Assembly: GCF_000420665.1 (NCBI RefSeq)
Contig: NZ_ATVJ01000002.1
Coordinates: forward strand, 62,001-126,000
DNA: 64,000 nucleotides
DNA from: Ponticaulis koreensis DSM 19734
GTDB taxonomy: Bacteria; Pseudomonadota; Alphaproteobacteria; Caulobacterales; Hyphomonadaceae
Direction of reading: 5' to 3'
Under the pieces are notes generated by a model, which was not told the DNA's origin, made no database searches, and worked only from the letters and a program-made list of their open reading frames with translations. Below are positions 38,878 through 48,137 of the stretch, in pieces. Numbering within the stretch: position 1 is the stretch's first letter; the number at the start of each line of letters is the position of its first letter. Both the position numbers and the translations under genes were made by a program.

Positions 38878-38892
38878 GAACATATAAAGAAC
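38878..38892. promoter_or_regulatory. SOS box (LexA operator) between uvrA and ssb
   Basis: GAAC-N7-GAAC, read on the other strand as GTTC-N7-GTTC, is exactly the LexA-binding motif of alphaproteobacteria. It lies 68 bases before the uvrA start and about 118 before ssb. A TTGACA at 38868-38873 overlaps it closely on the plus strand. Confidence 0.8.
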
Positions 38893-39009
38893 AAATAGCG
38901 AGAATTTTATGGAAACTGTCAGGAAGTTTCCGTTGCCTCTCGCGAAGTGTGTGGGTTTTCCGTAAGTAACTACGGAATCGCAGATTTGGTTTCTAGAAGG
39001 AATATGGCA

Positions 39010-39495
39010 ATGGCCGGCTCGGTAAATAAGGTGATTTTGGTTGGAAACCTCGGACGAGACCCTGAAATCAGATCAATGAACAATGGCGGATCAATCGCAA
39101 ACCTCAGCATTGCGACATCCGAAACCTGGCGCGACCGTAACTCCGGCGAACGCCGTGAGAAGACGGAATGGCACCGCGTTGTGATCTTCAACGAAGGTCT
39201 GGTGAAGATTGCCGAGCAGTATCTTCGCAAGGGATCTAAGGTTTATGTTGAAGGTCAGCTGGAAACACGCAAGTGGACCGACAATAACGGCGTCGAGAAG
39301 TATTCTACAGAAGTTGTTCTCCGTAACTATGGCGGCACGCTGACAATGCTTGATGGCCGTGACGGCCCATCCGGCGGCGGAATGGGTGGCGGCGGTGGTC
39401 GTATGGATGATTCCGGTTTCGGTGGCTCTCCGCGCTCCATGGAAGGTCCAAAGCAGGACTTTTCACAGGATATGGATGACGAGATCCCGTTCTAG
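39010..39495 (+). CDS. ssb: Single-stranded DNA-binding protein
   Basis: 161 residues from the ATG at 39010, which is 8 bases after AAGGA; an in-frame ATG at 39004 is only 2 bases after it. The OB fold begins '[20 protein letters not shown]' and includes '[12 protein letters not shown]' and '[13 protein letters not shown]'. The tail has Gly-rich flexible stretches and ends in D-M-D-D-E-I-P-F, the protein-interaction tip. It covers ssDNA in replication, recombination and repair. Paired divergently with uvrA, as in E. coli. Confidence 0.96.
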   Translation: MAGSVNKVILVGNLGRDPEIRSMNNGGSIANLSIATSETWRDRNSGERREKTEWHRVVIFNEGLVKIAEQYLRKGSKVYVEGQLETRKWTDNNGVEKYSTEVVLRNYGGTLTMLDGRDGPSGGGMGGGGGRMDDSGFGGSPRSMEGPKQDFSQDMDDEIPF

Positions 39496-39525
39496 GGTCA
39501 TAGCTCACATCAAAACACCATCTGC

Positions 39526-39550
39526 ACGGGGCCAGCGCTTGGCCCCGTTT
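39526..39550 (+). terminator. Intrinsic terminator after ssb
   Basis: ACGGGGCCA-GCGCT-TGGCCCCGT is a nine-base-pair GC-rich stem followed by a short T stretch. It lies 30 bases after the ssb stop and separates it from gyrA. Confidence 0.65.
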
Positions 39551-39627
39551 GCGCATAATGCTAGCGTCTGATGCAAATATGAGTCGCATAAAGCGCGCTT
39601 GAACCCAGACCAGTAAGAGACCGTATC

Positions 39628-42372
39628 TTGTCTTCAGAAAATGACACCCCAGAAGAAATGCCGGAAGACGGCGTTGATCCGGTAACAATCGAGAACGAGC
39701 TCAAACGCTCTTACCTCGACTACGCGATGAGCGTGATTGTCTCGCGTGCGTTGCCAGACGTTCGTGATGGTCTGAAACCTGTTCACCGGCGCATCATTTA
39801 TGCGATGCGCGTTGGCGGGAACACGCCTGACAAACCATACCGGAAATCTGCGAATGTGGTCGGTGCCGTGATGGGTAATTATCACCCGCACGGTGACGCG
39901 GCGATTTACGATGCGCTCGTCCGTATGGCACAGCCGTTTTCGATGGGCCTGCCATTGGTGGACGGTCAGGGTAACTTTGGATCCATCGATAACGATCCGC
40001 CTGCCGCGATGCGTTACACTGAATGTCGTATGGCTAAGCCGGCCAACTATCTTGTAACGGATATTGATAAAGACACGGTCGATTTCCAGCCAAACTATGA
40101 CGGCAAAGACCGCGAACCAATTGTTCTGCCAGCTCAGTTCCCGAACCTTCTGGTGAACGGTGCGGGCGGTATTGCCGTTGGTATGGCGACGAATATTCCG
40201 CCGCACAATCTGGGCGAAGTGATCGATGCCACTCTGGCGATGATCGATAATCCACAGATTGATGACGAAGAGCTGCTGGAGATCGTGCCTGGTCCCGACT
40301 TCCCAACTGGTGGCCTGATCATGGGGCGCAGCGGTGCGCGCAATGGTCTTCTGAAAGGGCGCGGCTCGGTAATCATGCGCGCGCGTACGTCTTTCGAAAC
40401 CATGCGAAATGGCCGTGAAGCGATTATTGTCACCGAGATTCCATATCAGGTGAACAAGGCGAGCCTCGTTGAGAAGATTGCTGAGCTTGTTCGTGAAAAG
40501 CGCGTCGAAGGGATTTCCGAACTTCGCGACGAGAGTGACCGAAACGGCATTCGGGTGGTCATCGAGACGAAGAAAGACGCATCCGCGGAAGTCGTTCTGA
40601 ACCAGTTGTTCCGTTATTCGCAGCTCCAGACGAGCTTCGGCGTGAACATGCTTGCGTTGAACGCTGGCACGCCTGAGCAGATGTCTCTGCAAGACATTCT
40701 GAAGGCCTTCATCAAGTTCCGCGAAGATGTTGTTGCTCGCCGCACTAAGTTTGAACTCAACAAAGCGCGAGACCGTGCGCACGTTCTCGTCGGTCTGGCG
40801 CTGGCGGTAGCGAACATTGACGAAGTGATCCGCATTATTCGTAGCTCTCCGGATCCTGCGACAGCCCGCGAATCTCTTCTTTCGCGTGACTGGCCGGCTT
40901 CTGAGATGGCGCCGCTGATCAAACTGATCGCGGACCGCCGTACAGTGATGTCGGATCAGGATACCGTCCGCCTCTCCGATGAGCAGGCGCGCGCCATTCT
41001 TGAACTCCGCCTTCACCGCCTCACCGCGCTCGGTGCTGATGAAATCGGTGACGAAGCGAAAGGTCTTTCAGAGAAGATCGCAGACCTTCTCGATATTCTG
41101 CGTTCGCGCGCTCGTATTCTTGATATTATTCGTGGCGAGCTCAACGAAGTGAAGACGGCGTTCGCTGTTCCACGTCGTTCTGAATTTACTGTCGGCGATC
41201 TCGATCTTGATGATGAAGATCTCATCGAACGAGAAGAGATGGTCGTCACATTCACTCATGGCGGATATGTCAAACGCACGCCGCTGACGACGTACCGTTC
41301 GCAACACAGAGGTGGCAAAGGCCGCTCTGGCATGGCGATGAAAGACGAGGATTTCGTCACGCGCCTGTTTGCGGCCAGCACCCATGCCGAAGTTCTGTTC
41401 TTCTCGTCGACAGGTATGGTCTACAAACACAAAGTCTGGCGACTGCCTCTCGGAAGTCCTCAATCCAAAGGTAAGGCTCTGGTAAACATCCTGCCGCTCG
41501 ATAAGGGTGAGTGGATCACCAGCGTGATGCTGTTGCCGGAAGATGAGGCCGAACGGGAGCGCCTCGACGTTATGTTCGCGACCCGTAAGGGTGGCATCCG
41601 ACGTAACAAGCTGATGGATTTCGTACAGGTGAACCGGAATGGCAAGATTGCCATGAAGCCGGATGAAGACGACGGTATTGTGGACGTTCAGATCTGTAAT
41701 CCGAATGACGACGTCCTTCTCACCACAGCGCGTGCGCAGTGTATCCGTTTCCGTGTGGATGATGTGCGTGTGTTCACCGGGCGTACGTCAACAGGTGTTC
41801 GCGGCATTCGCCTCGCGGATGGTGATAAAGTCATTTCGCTTGCAGTACTTCGACATGTAGACGTTACACCGGCTGAAGCACGTGCCTACCTTAAGCATGC
41901 AGCCGCGATGCGTCGTGCGGTCGAAGACGGCGATGACGAAGTAGAAGCAGTATCAGCTGATACAGACGATGAGGCCGGCGAAGAAATTGCTCTGAATGAG
42001 GAGCGTCTCGTTGAACTCGGGGCTGCTGAGGAGTTCATTCTGACCATTACGGACAAAGGAATGGGCAAGCGGGCTTCTGCTTATGATTACCGTGTAACAG
42101 GCCGCGGCGGCAAAGGCCTTATCGCGCATCGTATTCCAGATGATGCCAATCTTGCGGCGTCATTCCCTGTCGATGAATCTGATGACGTGATGATGGTTAC
42201 GAATGGCGGTCAGCTCATTCGTTGTCCTGTCAATCAGATACGCATCGCAGGCAGATCGACGCAAGGCGTCCGGGTTCTCCGGACAAATGGAGAGGAAAAG
42301 GTTGTATCGGTTGAACGTTTGGCGGAACAAGAGGATAAGAATATCGAAGGCGATACTGAAGCCGAAGATTAA
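39628..42372 (+). CDS. gyrA: DNA gyrase subunit A
   Basis: 914 residues from the TTG at 39628; an ATG at 39658 is an alternative, and neither has a strong ribosome site. The catalytic Tyr130 is in A-A-M-R-Y-T-E. The GyrA box is Q-H-R-G-G-K-G, which separates it from ParC and gives negative supercoiling by DNA wrapping. The quinolone-resistance region reads [10 protein letters not shown], so the residue equivalent to E. coli Ser83 is Ala91. An acidic insertion near 765-790 and an acidic tail are present. It heads gyrA-coaD-PPIase-queA-tgt. Confidence 0.96.
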   Translation: MSSENDTPEEMPEDGVDPVTIENELKRSYLDYAMSVIVSRALPDVRDGLKPVHRRIIYAMRVGGNTPDKPYRKSANVVGAVMGNYHPHGDAAIYDALVRMAQPFSMGLPLVDGQGNFGSIDNDPPAAMRYTECRMAKPANYLVTDIDKDTVDFQPNYDGKDREPIVLPAQFPNLLVNGAGGIAVGMATNIPPHNLGEVIDATLAMIDNPQIDDEELLEIVPGPDFPTGGLIMGRSGARNGLLKGRGSVIMRARTSFETMRNGREAIIVTEIPYQVNKASLVEKIAELVREKRVEGISELRDESDRNGIRVVIETKKDASAEVVLNQLFRYSQLQTSFGVNMLALNAGTPEQMSLQDILKAFIKFREDVVARRTKFELNKARDRAHVLVGLALAVANIDEVIRIIRSSPDPATARESLLSRDWPASEMAPLIKLIADRRTVMSDQDTVRLSDEQARAILELRLHRLTALGADEIGDEAKGLSEKIADLLDILRSRARILDIIRGELNEVKTAFAVPRRSEFTVGDLDLDDEDLIEREEMVVTFTHGGYVKRTPLTTYRSQHRGGKGRSGMAMKDEDFVTRLFAASTHAEVLFFSSTGMVYKHKVWRLPLGSPQSKGKALVNILPLDKGEWITSVMLLPEDEAERERLDVMFATRKGGIRRNKLMDFVQVNRNGKIAMKPDEDDGIVDVQICNPNDDVLLTTARAQCIRFRVDDVRVFTGRTSTGVRGIRLADGDKVISLAVLRHVDVTPAEARAYLKHAAAMRRAVEDGDDEVEAVSADTDDEAGEEIALNEERLVELGAAEEFILTITDKGMGKRASAYDYRVTGRGGKGLIAHRIPDDANLAASFPVDESDDVMMVTNGGQLIRCPVNQIRIAGRSTQGVRVLRTNGEEKVVSVERLAEQEDKNIEGDTEAED

Positions 42373-42390
42373 TCCTCTGGGGAGGCCAAT

Positions 42391-42879
42391 GTGACGAAAC
42401 GAATCGGAATGTATCCCGGGACTTTTGACCCGCTTACCAACGGGCACCGGGATATCATCAGACGCGCAGTAAAGCTCGTCGACAAGCTCGTCATTGGCGT
42501 CGCGATCAACGAGGCGAAAGGCCCGCTCTTTTCTCTGGAAGAGCGTGTCGACATGGTCCTCGAAGAGACTGAAGAGTTTCGTCACACTGCCGAGATCGAA
42601 GTTCGTCCATTCGATAATCTTCTGATGCACTTCGCTGAAGAATGTACTGCAAATGTAATCATTCGGGGATTGCGGGCAGTATCTGACTTTGAATATGAAT
42701 TCCAAATGGTCGCCATGAACCAGAAGCTCAATCCCGACATTGAGACTGTGTTCCTGATGGCTGACCCTCAACACCAGGCCGTGGCGTCACGACTGGTCAA
42801 GGAAATTGCAAAGTTGGACGGCCGTGTGGAACATTTTGTTTCTCCTTCGGTTGCGAAACGCCTCAAAGAAAAGCTCTGA
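42391..42879 (+). CDS. coaD: Phosphopantetheine adenylyltransferase
   Basis: 162 residues with a GTG start and GGGGAGG 5 bases upstream. The nucleotidyltransferase signature P-G-T-F-D-P-L-T-N-G-H is at 9-19. A conserved 'IIRGLRAVSDFEYEFQMVAM' and C-terminal 'VSPSVAKRLKEK' complete the CoaD pattern. It makes dephospho-CoA from phosphopantetheine and ATP. It lies 18 bases after gyrA and 2 before the next gene. Confidence 0.96.
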   Translation: MTKRIGMYPGTFDPLTNGHRDIIRRAVKLVDKLVIGVAINEAKGPLFSLEERVDMVLEETEEFRHTAEIEVRPFDNLLMHFAEECTANVIIRGLRAVSDFEYEFQMVAMNQKLNPDIETVFLMADPQHQAVASRLVKEIAKLDGRVEHFVSPSVAKRLKEKL

Positions 42880-42881
42880 TT

Positions 42882-43778
42882 ATGAAGTCATTCATTCGTT
42901 CTCTTCTCGCGGCCATTGGTTTGACGGCGATGGCAGGGGCGTCGGCGCAGGCTCAAGTCGCCGAATTGCCAGCATTTGATGCGGCATTGGCAGATACTGC
43001 CAACTGGCGTGAAGCAGCTCCTGAAAATCTGATCGAATTTCAGATTGCAACAGCGCGGGGCGAGACGCGTGGGCGTGTATTGATCGAGGCGGCACCATTC
43101 GCTGCGCCGGGTCATGTTGAGCGCTTTACGTCTCTCGCAGCTAGCGGCGATCTCGATGGAACAATGTTCCACCGTGTGATCGAAGGCTTCATGGCTCAAG
43201 GCGGTGATATTGAAGCTATTGACCGTGAGCGCGCTGAAAACTGGCCGAACATGCCGGGCGAGTTTATCTTCACGCGGGTCCCGAATTCAGAAGGTGACAG
43301 TGTTCCAGCGATGCAGAAGCTGGGCCTGCCTCAGGCGGCGACAAGCGGCTATATTCTGGGGTTCCCTGTTTCTACGCAGGCTGAAGCTTTCGCCAGCTTG
43401 TCACGCGACGGTTCCGTTCAAAGCTGGATTCCACATTGTAAAGGCGTTGTATCAACAGCCCGCACATCCGATCCAAACTCGGCTTCTACACAGTTCTTCC
43501 TGATGCGGGATATTTCTCCCTGGCTGAACCGGGAGTACACGGCGTGGGGGCGCATTGTGAGCGGTCAGGACGTTGTGGATAGCATTGAAGTAGGTGAGCC
43601 TGTGCGAATGCCTGACGTTCTGGTTTCGGCACGTCTTGTGTCAGAGATGCCAGAGGAAGAACGTCCACGCGTTCTGGTGCAGCGCACGGATGGGCCTCTG
43701 TTTGCCAGTTTCCTTGAGGCGAATGCGGGCGCAAGCGTTTGCGACCTGCCGCCTGTGCCGACTATCGTCTCAAACTAG
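42882..43778 (+). CDS. Periplasmic cyclophilin-type peptidyl-prolyl isomerase
   Basis: 298 residues. The signal peptide (about 1-24, ending A-S-A-Q-A) sends it to the periplasm. The cyclophilin domain contains 'GTMFHRVIEGFMAQGGD' and 'NSASTQFFLM' (the active-site Q-F-F). An insertion between these blocks (about 115-185) makes it longer than minimal cyclophilins. It is placed between coaD and queA as in many alphaproteobacteria and probably assists folding of outer-membrane or periplasmic proteins. Confidence 0.9.
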   Translation: MKSFIRSLLAAIGLTAMAGASAQAQVAELPAFDAALADTANWREAAPENLIEFQIATARGETRGRVLIEAAPFAAPGHVERFTSLAASGDLDGTMFHRVIEGFMAQGGDIEAIDRERAENWPNMPGEFIFTRVPNSEGDSVPAMQKLGLPQAATSGYILGFPVSTQAEAFASLSRDGSVQSWIPHCKGVVSTARTSDPNSASTQFFLMRDISPWLNREYTAWGRIVSGQDVVDSIEVGEPVRMPDVLVSARLVSEMPEEERPRVLVQRTDGPLFASFLEANAGASVCDLPPVPTIVSN

Positions 43779-43787
43779 GGTCGTTCT

Positions 43788-44846
43788 TTGGATCTCAGCG
43801 CGTTCGATTTCGAACTTCCGGATGAATGTATAGCGACACGACCGGCAGAGCCTCGCGACTCCTGCCGGTTGTTGTGTGTGCATGGTGACCAGATCACCGA
43901 CCGTGTGTTTCGGGATATAGAAAGCGAACTTCGCGAAGGTGATCTCCTCATCGCGAATGATACGCGGGTTGTCCCGGCTTTGTTATTTGGCGTGCGCCCT
44001 GCTCGAGATGAGCTGTCATCTGATGTGGATGTGCAGATAAATCTCGTGGCTCAGAAAGGTGACGGGGTTTGGGAATGCTTCGGTCGTCCCGGGCGCAGAC
44101 TTAGGCCTGATGACGTCATAGAGTTCCCTGCAGGGCTGAGGGGTCGAATTTTAAACAAGCTTCCTACAGGAGGGCTGGTGCTTGAGTTTTCGCCAAAAGG
44201 CGAAGGCTTCTGGAGCGCTGTCGAGGCGGTCGGGAAAATGCCGATCCCGCCCTATATCGCGAAAATGAGGCCTGCGGACTCAAAGGACCACGAAGACTAT
44301 CAGACCGTTTTTGCAGATCGCGCTGGTTCGGTTGCGGCACCTACTGCGGGACTCCATTTTACTGACGCGCTCATCAGGCAGCTCAGTGACCGGGGCATCG
44401 GCTTTGAGAGAGTTACGCTGCATGTGGGCGCAGGTACGTTTGCAGGGCTGAGTGAGGAGTCTTTCAAATCGGGCAAGCTACACGAAGAATGGTGCGAGAT
44501 TAGCGAAGATGTCGCTCAAAAGATCGCAGAATGCAAAGCGCGTGGCGGCCGGGTAATCGCTGTGGGCACGACGTCGCTGCGCACTCTGGAGTCGCTTGCC
44601 GACGGTCAGGGTGGCGTCGTCGCAACGTCGCGCGATACCGATATTTTTATCCAGCCCGGATATAAGTTTCAGGTGGTAGACGGGCTCATCACTAATTTCC
44701 ACCTGCCGAGGTCCAGCCTGTTTATGCTGGTATCAGCCCTGATGGGAACTGAAGTCATGCAGAGGGCGTATGGGCATGCCATAAAATCCGGCTACAAGTT
44801 CTATTCCTATGGGGACGCGTCTCTGCTAATGCCGCGCCATGACTGA
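43788..44846 (+). CDS. queA: S-adenosylmethionine:tRNA ribosyltransferase-isomerase
   Basis: 352 residues from a TTG start, which gives the standard family start '[20 protein letters not shown]'. Motifs '[10 protein letters not shown]' and '[11 protein letters not shown]' and the C-terminal '[18 protein letters not shown]' identify QueA, which adds the epoxycyclopentane ring to preQ1-modified tRNA in queuosine synthesis. Its stop overlaps the tgt start by 8 bases (ATGACTGA), so the pair is coupled. Confidence 0.96.
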   Translation: MDLSAFDFELPDECIATRPAEPRDSCRLLCVHGDQITDRVFRDIESELREGDLLIANDTRVVPALLFGVRPARDELSSDVDVQINLVAQKGDGVWECFGRPGRRLRPDDVIEFPAGLRGRILNKLPTGGLVLEFSPKGEGFWSAVEAVGKMPIPPYIAKMRPADSKDHEDYQTVFADRAGSVAAPTAGLHFTDALIRQLSDRGIGFERVTLHVGAGTFAGLSEESFKSGKLHEEWCEISEDVAQKIAECKARGGRVIAVGTTSLRTLESLADGQGGVVATSRDTDIFIQPGYKFQVVDGLITNFHLPRSSLFMLVSALMGTEVMQRAYGHAIKSGYKFYSYGDASLLMPRHD

Positions 44847-45948
44847 CTTTCCATTTGAAATCCACGCCACACAGGACCGCGCCCGTACGGGCAAGCTGGT
44901 GACGCCGCGTGGTGAAATCCGAACGCCTGCATTTATGCCGGTTGGTACAGCTGCTACCGTGAAAGCGCTGTATACTGATCAGGTCGCCGACGCGGGTGCA
45001 GATATTCTGCTCGGTAACACCTATCACCTCATGCTGCGTCCGGGCAGTGAGCGTGTGCACCGTTTGGGCGGTCTCCATAAGTTCATGCGTTGGGATAAGC
45101 CCATTCTGACGGACTCTGGCGGGTTTCAGGTCTGGTCGCTGGCCGGTCTTCGGAAGATGAAAGAGGAAGGCGTTTCCTTCAAATCCCATATCGATGGGTC
45201 TTCGCATTTTCTGTCACCCGAACGGTCCATTGAGATTCAGGCAGATCACCTTGGTGCAGATATCTCCATGCAGCTCGATGAGTGCACTGAGTACCCAGCA
45301 ACGCATGAGCAAGCTAAGTCATCCATGGAGATGTCCATTCGCTGGGGCGCGCGTTCGAAAGCTGCTTTCGGGGAACGAGATAGCCAGACCATATTTGGCA
45401 TCGTTCAGGGATCTGATTTTGAAGACCTTCGCCAGCAATCTGCGGAGTCGCTTCAGGAGATCGGGTTTGGCGGTTACGCCATTGGCGGCCTCGCAGTAGG
45501 TGAGGGGCATAATCGAATGGTAGAAGTCATCGACTTCACCGAGCCTCATCTGCCTCGCGAACGTCCGCGCTATCTGATGGGAGTAGGTAAGCCGATCGAT
45601 ATTCTCGAAGCCGTCGCCCACGGCGTTGATATGTTCGACTGCGTCCTGCCAACACGCTCAGGACGCCACGGACAGGCCTGGACCTGGGATGGGCCTATCA
45701 ATCTGAAAAACGCCCGCTTTGCGGAAGACGATACGCCGATTGACCCTAATTCGTCGTGTCCGGCCAGCCGGGACTACTCTAAAGCCTATCTGAACCATTT
45801 GTTCAAAGCGGGAGAGTATCTCGCGCCTATGCTGCTCTCCTGGCACAACACCGCGTTCTTCCAGGAGTTCATGCAGACAATGCGCACGGCAATTGCAAAC
45901 GGCACATTCAACGAGCTCCGGGCTAACCTGAAATCTCGCTGGACTTAG
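44839..45948 (+). CDS. tgt: Queuine/preQ1 tRNA-guanine transglycosylase
   Basis: 369 residues. Base recognition and catalysis are intact: '[11 protein letters not shown]' and the nucleophile Asp267 in [15 protein letters not shown]. The zinc site is not: where the family has C-x-C-x2-C...H, this protein has Ser305, Cys307, Ser310 and His336 (in [12 protein letters not shown]). Two of four ligands are therefore missing. It exchanges guanine for preQ1 in the anticodons of GUN tRNAs. Convergent with a secreted protein gene, overlapping by 4 bases. Confidence 0.95.
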   Translation: MTDFPFEIHATQDRARTGKLVTPRGEIRTPAFMPVGTAATVKALYTDQVADAGADILLGNTYHLMLRPGSERVHRLGGLHKFMRWDKPILTDSGGFQVWSLAGLRKMKEEGVSFKSHIDGSSHFLSPERSIEIQADHLGADISMQLDECTEYPATHEQAKSSMEMSIRWGARSKAAFGERDSQTIFGIVQGSDFEDLRQQSAESLQEIGFGGYAIGGLAVGEGHNRMVEVIDFTEPHLPRERPRYLMGVGKPIDILEAVAHGVDMFDCVLPTRSGRHGQAWTWDGPINLKNARFAEDDTPIDPNSSCPASRDYSKAYLNHLFKAGEYLAPMLLSWHNTAFFQEFMQTMRTAIANGTFNELRANLKSRWT

Positions 45949-46625
45949 TCGTAAGGCTCGTTGGCTGAGGGTGCGGCGGCGCGATACCGGATAGGGGCGC
46001 TGTTTTCGTCGAGTGTCGAGTAATCGATCTCCAAAGGTGCAGCCGGGTAATGGCATCCCAGCCCCATGCCAAGGCCTTTCAGAAAGGTGCGACGCAAATA
46101 TGCGAGGCGGTAGGCATCTTCCACGCGGCTGGCGTGGGCGTTCGCACCTGTCGCGGAGCGGATGATACCGCTAAACGGAATAATAGAACGCGCTTCCGAC
46201 GCGATTTGCCCGAGAGCGAAATCGGAGGCTCGATCAGACATGTCTTCGGATTCTCCGTCGTCCCCGCGGTTTGTGAGTTCAAGGCGGACGTCAGCATCGA
46301 TTTCCAGAACCGTGTCCAGTGTGCGGACTTCACGTCCGATCGTTTCGCATGTCAGATCAGGAACGGGGTCGTATGGCGTGCGGATTCCTGCAATCTCCCG
46401 AGGGATGTCATCCCGGCGAAGGTTCAGGTCCTCCAAAGGTGACAGGGCGGCATCTCCCAGCCCTTCTCCAGTTTGACGAACGGCGCGATACGTGATTCTT
46501 GAACCAGATTCGACGACGCCTTCGTTCTCCTGTTCCGAATCTGCCTCCTGCGCATAGCCCGCTGCAGGCATTAAACACAAAGCGGCAATCGCGATAACGG
46601 GGGAGGTGAAATGGGTCCTGAACAT
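45945..46625 (-). CDS. Secreted protein of unknown function
   Basis: 226 residues from the ATG at 46625 (AAGGA 8 bases upstream); an ATG three codons earlier abuts that site. The first 24 residues form a signal peptide ending A-G-Y-A. The mature protein has an acidic N-terminal stretch, two conserved-looking blocks ('[18 protein letters not shown]' and '[20 protein letters not shown]'), and one Cys in each of 'DLTCETIG' and 'LGCHYP', which may pair. It is Arg-rich in its last third. It is a single gene, convergent with tgt. I do not recognise the family. Confidence 0.6.
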   Translation of the reverse strand: MFRTHFTSPVIAIAALCLMPAAGYAQEADSEQENEGVVESGSRITYRAVRQTGEGLGDAALSPLEDLNLRRDDIPREIAGIRTPYDPVPDLTCETIGREVRTLDTVLEIDADVRLELTNRGDDGESEDMSDRASDFALGQIASEARSIIPFSGIIRSATGANAHASRVEDAYRLAYLRRTFLKGLGMGLGCHYPAAPLEIDYSTLDENSAPIRYRAAAPSANEPYD

Positions 46626-46706
46626 TTTTTGCATCCTTGATACGGCGTATTATCGGATAAAATTCAATAACGGCAAAAAAAGTTATAGAATGAGGCATTC
46701 AATTCA

Positions 46707-46735
46707 TTGACCTGAAAGATTCACAGGGCTATACG
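46707..46735 (+). promoter_or_regulatory. Promoter of tRNA-Lys
   Basis: TTGACC at 46707-46712 and TATACG at 46730-46735, spaced by 17 bases, lie 13 bases before the tRNA. It is the best sigma-70-like match of the tRNA promoters in this window. Confidence 0.72.
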
Positions 46736-46748
46736 CGCCAACTCGGTC

Positions 46749-46824
46749 GTGCCCTTAGCTCAGCCGGTAGAGCAACTGACTTTTAATCAGTAGGTCGCAG
46801 GTTCGAACCCTGCAGGGCACACCA
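46749..46824 (+). tRNA. tRNA-Lys (TTT)
   Basis: The acceptor GTGCCCT pairs with AGGGCAC, the anticodon arm ACTGA-CTTTTAA-TCAGT presents TTT, GTTCGAAC is in the T arm, and the discriminator A is followed by an encoded CCA. 76 bases. Confidence 0.97.
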
Positions 46825-46856
46825 AACTTTCTCCACCGCATTTTAATCAGACAATA

Positions 46857-46890
46857 CCGCCTGATGATTCCATCAGTTGCGGCTTTCTTC
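46857..46890 (+). terminator. Probable terminator after tRNA-Lys
   Basis: CCGCCTGATG-ATTC-CATCAG-TT-GCGG forms a stem with a two-base bulge, followed by CTTTCTTCTG. It lies 32 bases after the tRNA. The rest of the 300-base stretch up to 47127 holds no gene or repeat that I can see. Confidence 0.5.
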
Positions 46891-47127
46891 TGTGCTTGAT
46901 GCCGCTGTTTCAGTCTATCCAATATGAACGTTTGTTTATTTTGGTCGTGAACATGAACAGACGTAAATGGAAATACGTCTGGATTATGACATTTTCGCCC
47001 AATATTTCGTTTCTTCTTGATGGTAGTGTCGCGAAGTCTTACCTCTAATGCAAGCCGCAATAGTAGACGGCAATAAGGATCAAGAAGGACCATCTCAACA
47101 ACTGATATGGTGATCCAGGAGATGAAT

Positions 47128-47388
47128 ATGAATGGAGATTGGTGCACAACTGACGGCGCGCTGAGGCTGAAAGAGAAAATCGAAGCTTACTGGCGTGATC
47201 GTGGGTATGACGTGAACATCGATCTGGTCGAAGCAGGCTTTATTGCAGCTATGCGCTCAGGCCGTACCGATGTTCGTAGTAATATGGTCAATGGCATGCC
47301 GACGCGCCGTGAACGTCCAGGTGACGAAATCACAGCAAGTCGCGTTGTCAGACAGCGAGTCCCTGAAGCACCCCGCTGGGCTAGCTAA
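47128..47388 (+). CDS. Small conserved-looking protein of unknown function
   Basis: 86 residues from the ATG at 47128, 6 bases after AGGAG; an upstream ATG (47122) directly abuts the site. It has a compact motif 'LKEKIEAYWRDRGYDVNIDL' (12-31) and 'RSGRTDVRSNMVNGMPTRR' (about 43-61). Small alphaproteobacterial proteins with the same 'YW..RG..V' and 'DVRS.MVNG.P' pattern exist and have no known function. Basic C terminus. It overlaps the convergent gph by 8 bases. Confidence 0.6.
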   Translation: MNGDWCTTDGALRLKEKIEAYWRDRGYDVNIDLVEAGFIAAMRSGRTDVRSNMVNGMPTRRERPGDEITASRVVRQRVPEAPRWAS

Positions 47389-48055
47389 CCATGCTTTCAA
47401 GCAATCCGGGCAGTTCGTTTGCATCAGATAACTGCCCGAAGCGCTTGGGATCATAGGCTGCTTCGTCGAGATATCCGTACGTCATCAGAATGAACGGAAT
47501 TCCCGCAGCCTCGGCCGAACGGCCGTCAGTCGACGAATCCCCGATCAGTACAGAATGGCTGGCGATACCGCCAGCCGCTGAAATAGCTTCCAGAAGATGC
47601 GCCGGTGAGGGCTTCTTCTCGCTGGCCTTGTCGGCGCCGATAACGCTGTCGAAATAGTTGGTGAGATTCAAAGTCTGCAGAACCTCTTCAGCCAGGTCCT
47701 GAGTTTTATTAGTGCAGACAGACAGACGGGCGCCTTTGTCTCGCAGGTAGTCCAGCGTTTCCGTAATTCCGCTGAATGACCGACTGAAATCTGCAATATG
47801 GGCGACGTAATAGCTGAGAAAGCTTTTATGCATCGCGGATAGCTCGTCTTCAGTCAGGCTCGCGCCTGTCTCCTTCGCGCATGTCTCGATCATCACCCGC
47901 GCACCGTGACCGATAGCGTGACGGATCGTATCAAGCGTTACCGCAGGCAGTCCTTTCTCCGAAAAGCAATGAACTAATGCGGCATGAAGGTCGGGCGCGG
48001 TATCCACCAAGGTGCCGTCCAGATCGAAAACAACCGTAAAATCCGTCCAGTTCAT
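47381..48055 (-). CDS. gph: Phosphoglycolate phosphatase (HAD family)
   Basis: 224 residues from the ATG at 48055 (GGGA 5-7 bases upstream). Open frame upstream of it overlaps glmU and is not used. The HAD motif I is D-L-D-G-T-L-V-D near the start, motif II is in 'SVCTNKT', and motif IV is 'LIGDSSTDGRSAEAAGI'. The family cap is inserted after motif I. Gph removes 2-phosphoglycolate formed in DNA repair or by Rubisco. It is divergent from glmU. Confidence 0.88.
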   Translation of the reverse strand: MNWTDFTVVFDLDGTLVDTAPDLHAALVHCFSEKGLPAVTLDTIRHAIGHGARVMIETCAKETGASLTEDELSAMHKSFLSYYVAHIADFSRSFSGITETLDYLRDKGARLSVCTNKTQDLAEEVLQTLNLTNYFDSVIGADKASEKKPSPAHLLEAISAAGGIASHSVLIGDSSTDGRSAEAAGIPFILMTYGYLDEAAYDPKRFGQLSDANELPGLLESMVS

Positions 48056-48137
48056 AATGTTTCCCGTGTGGTTAGCTTTGATCATGTGGATATAGCGTGT
48101 ATCTCCCAGTGTCAGGCTATTTATGGAGAATCGCACG

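Noticed and set aside
39634-41016. Long open frame (460 residues) on the minus strand opposite gyrA
   Set aside because: It is entirely antisense to a certain gene, has no ribosome site, and its composition (high in His, Arg and Asn) is that of a mirror of GyrA codons.
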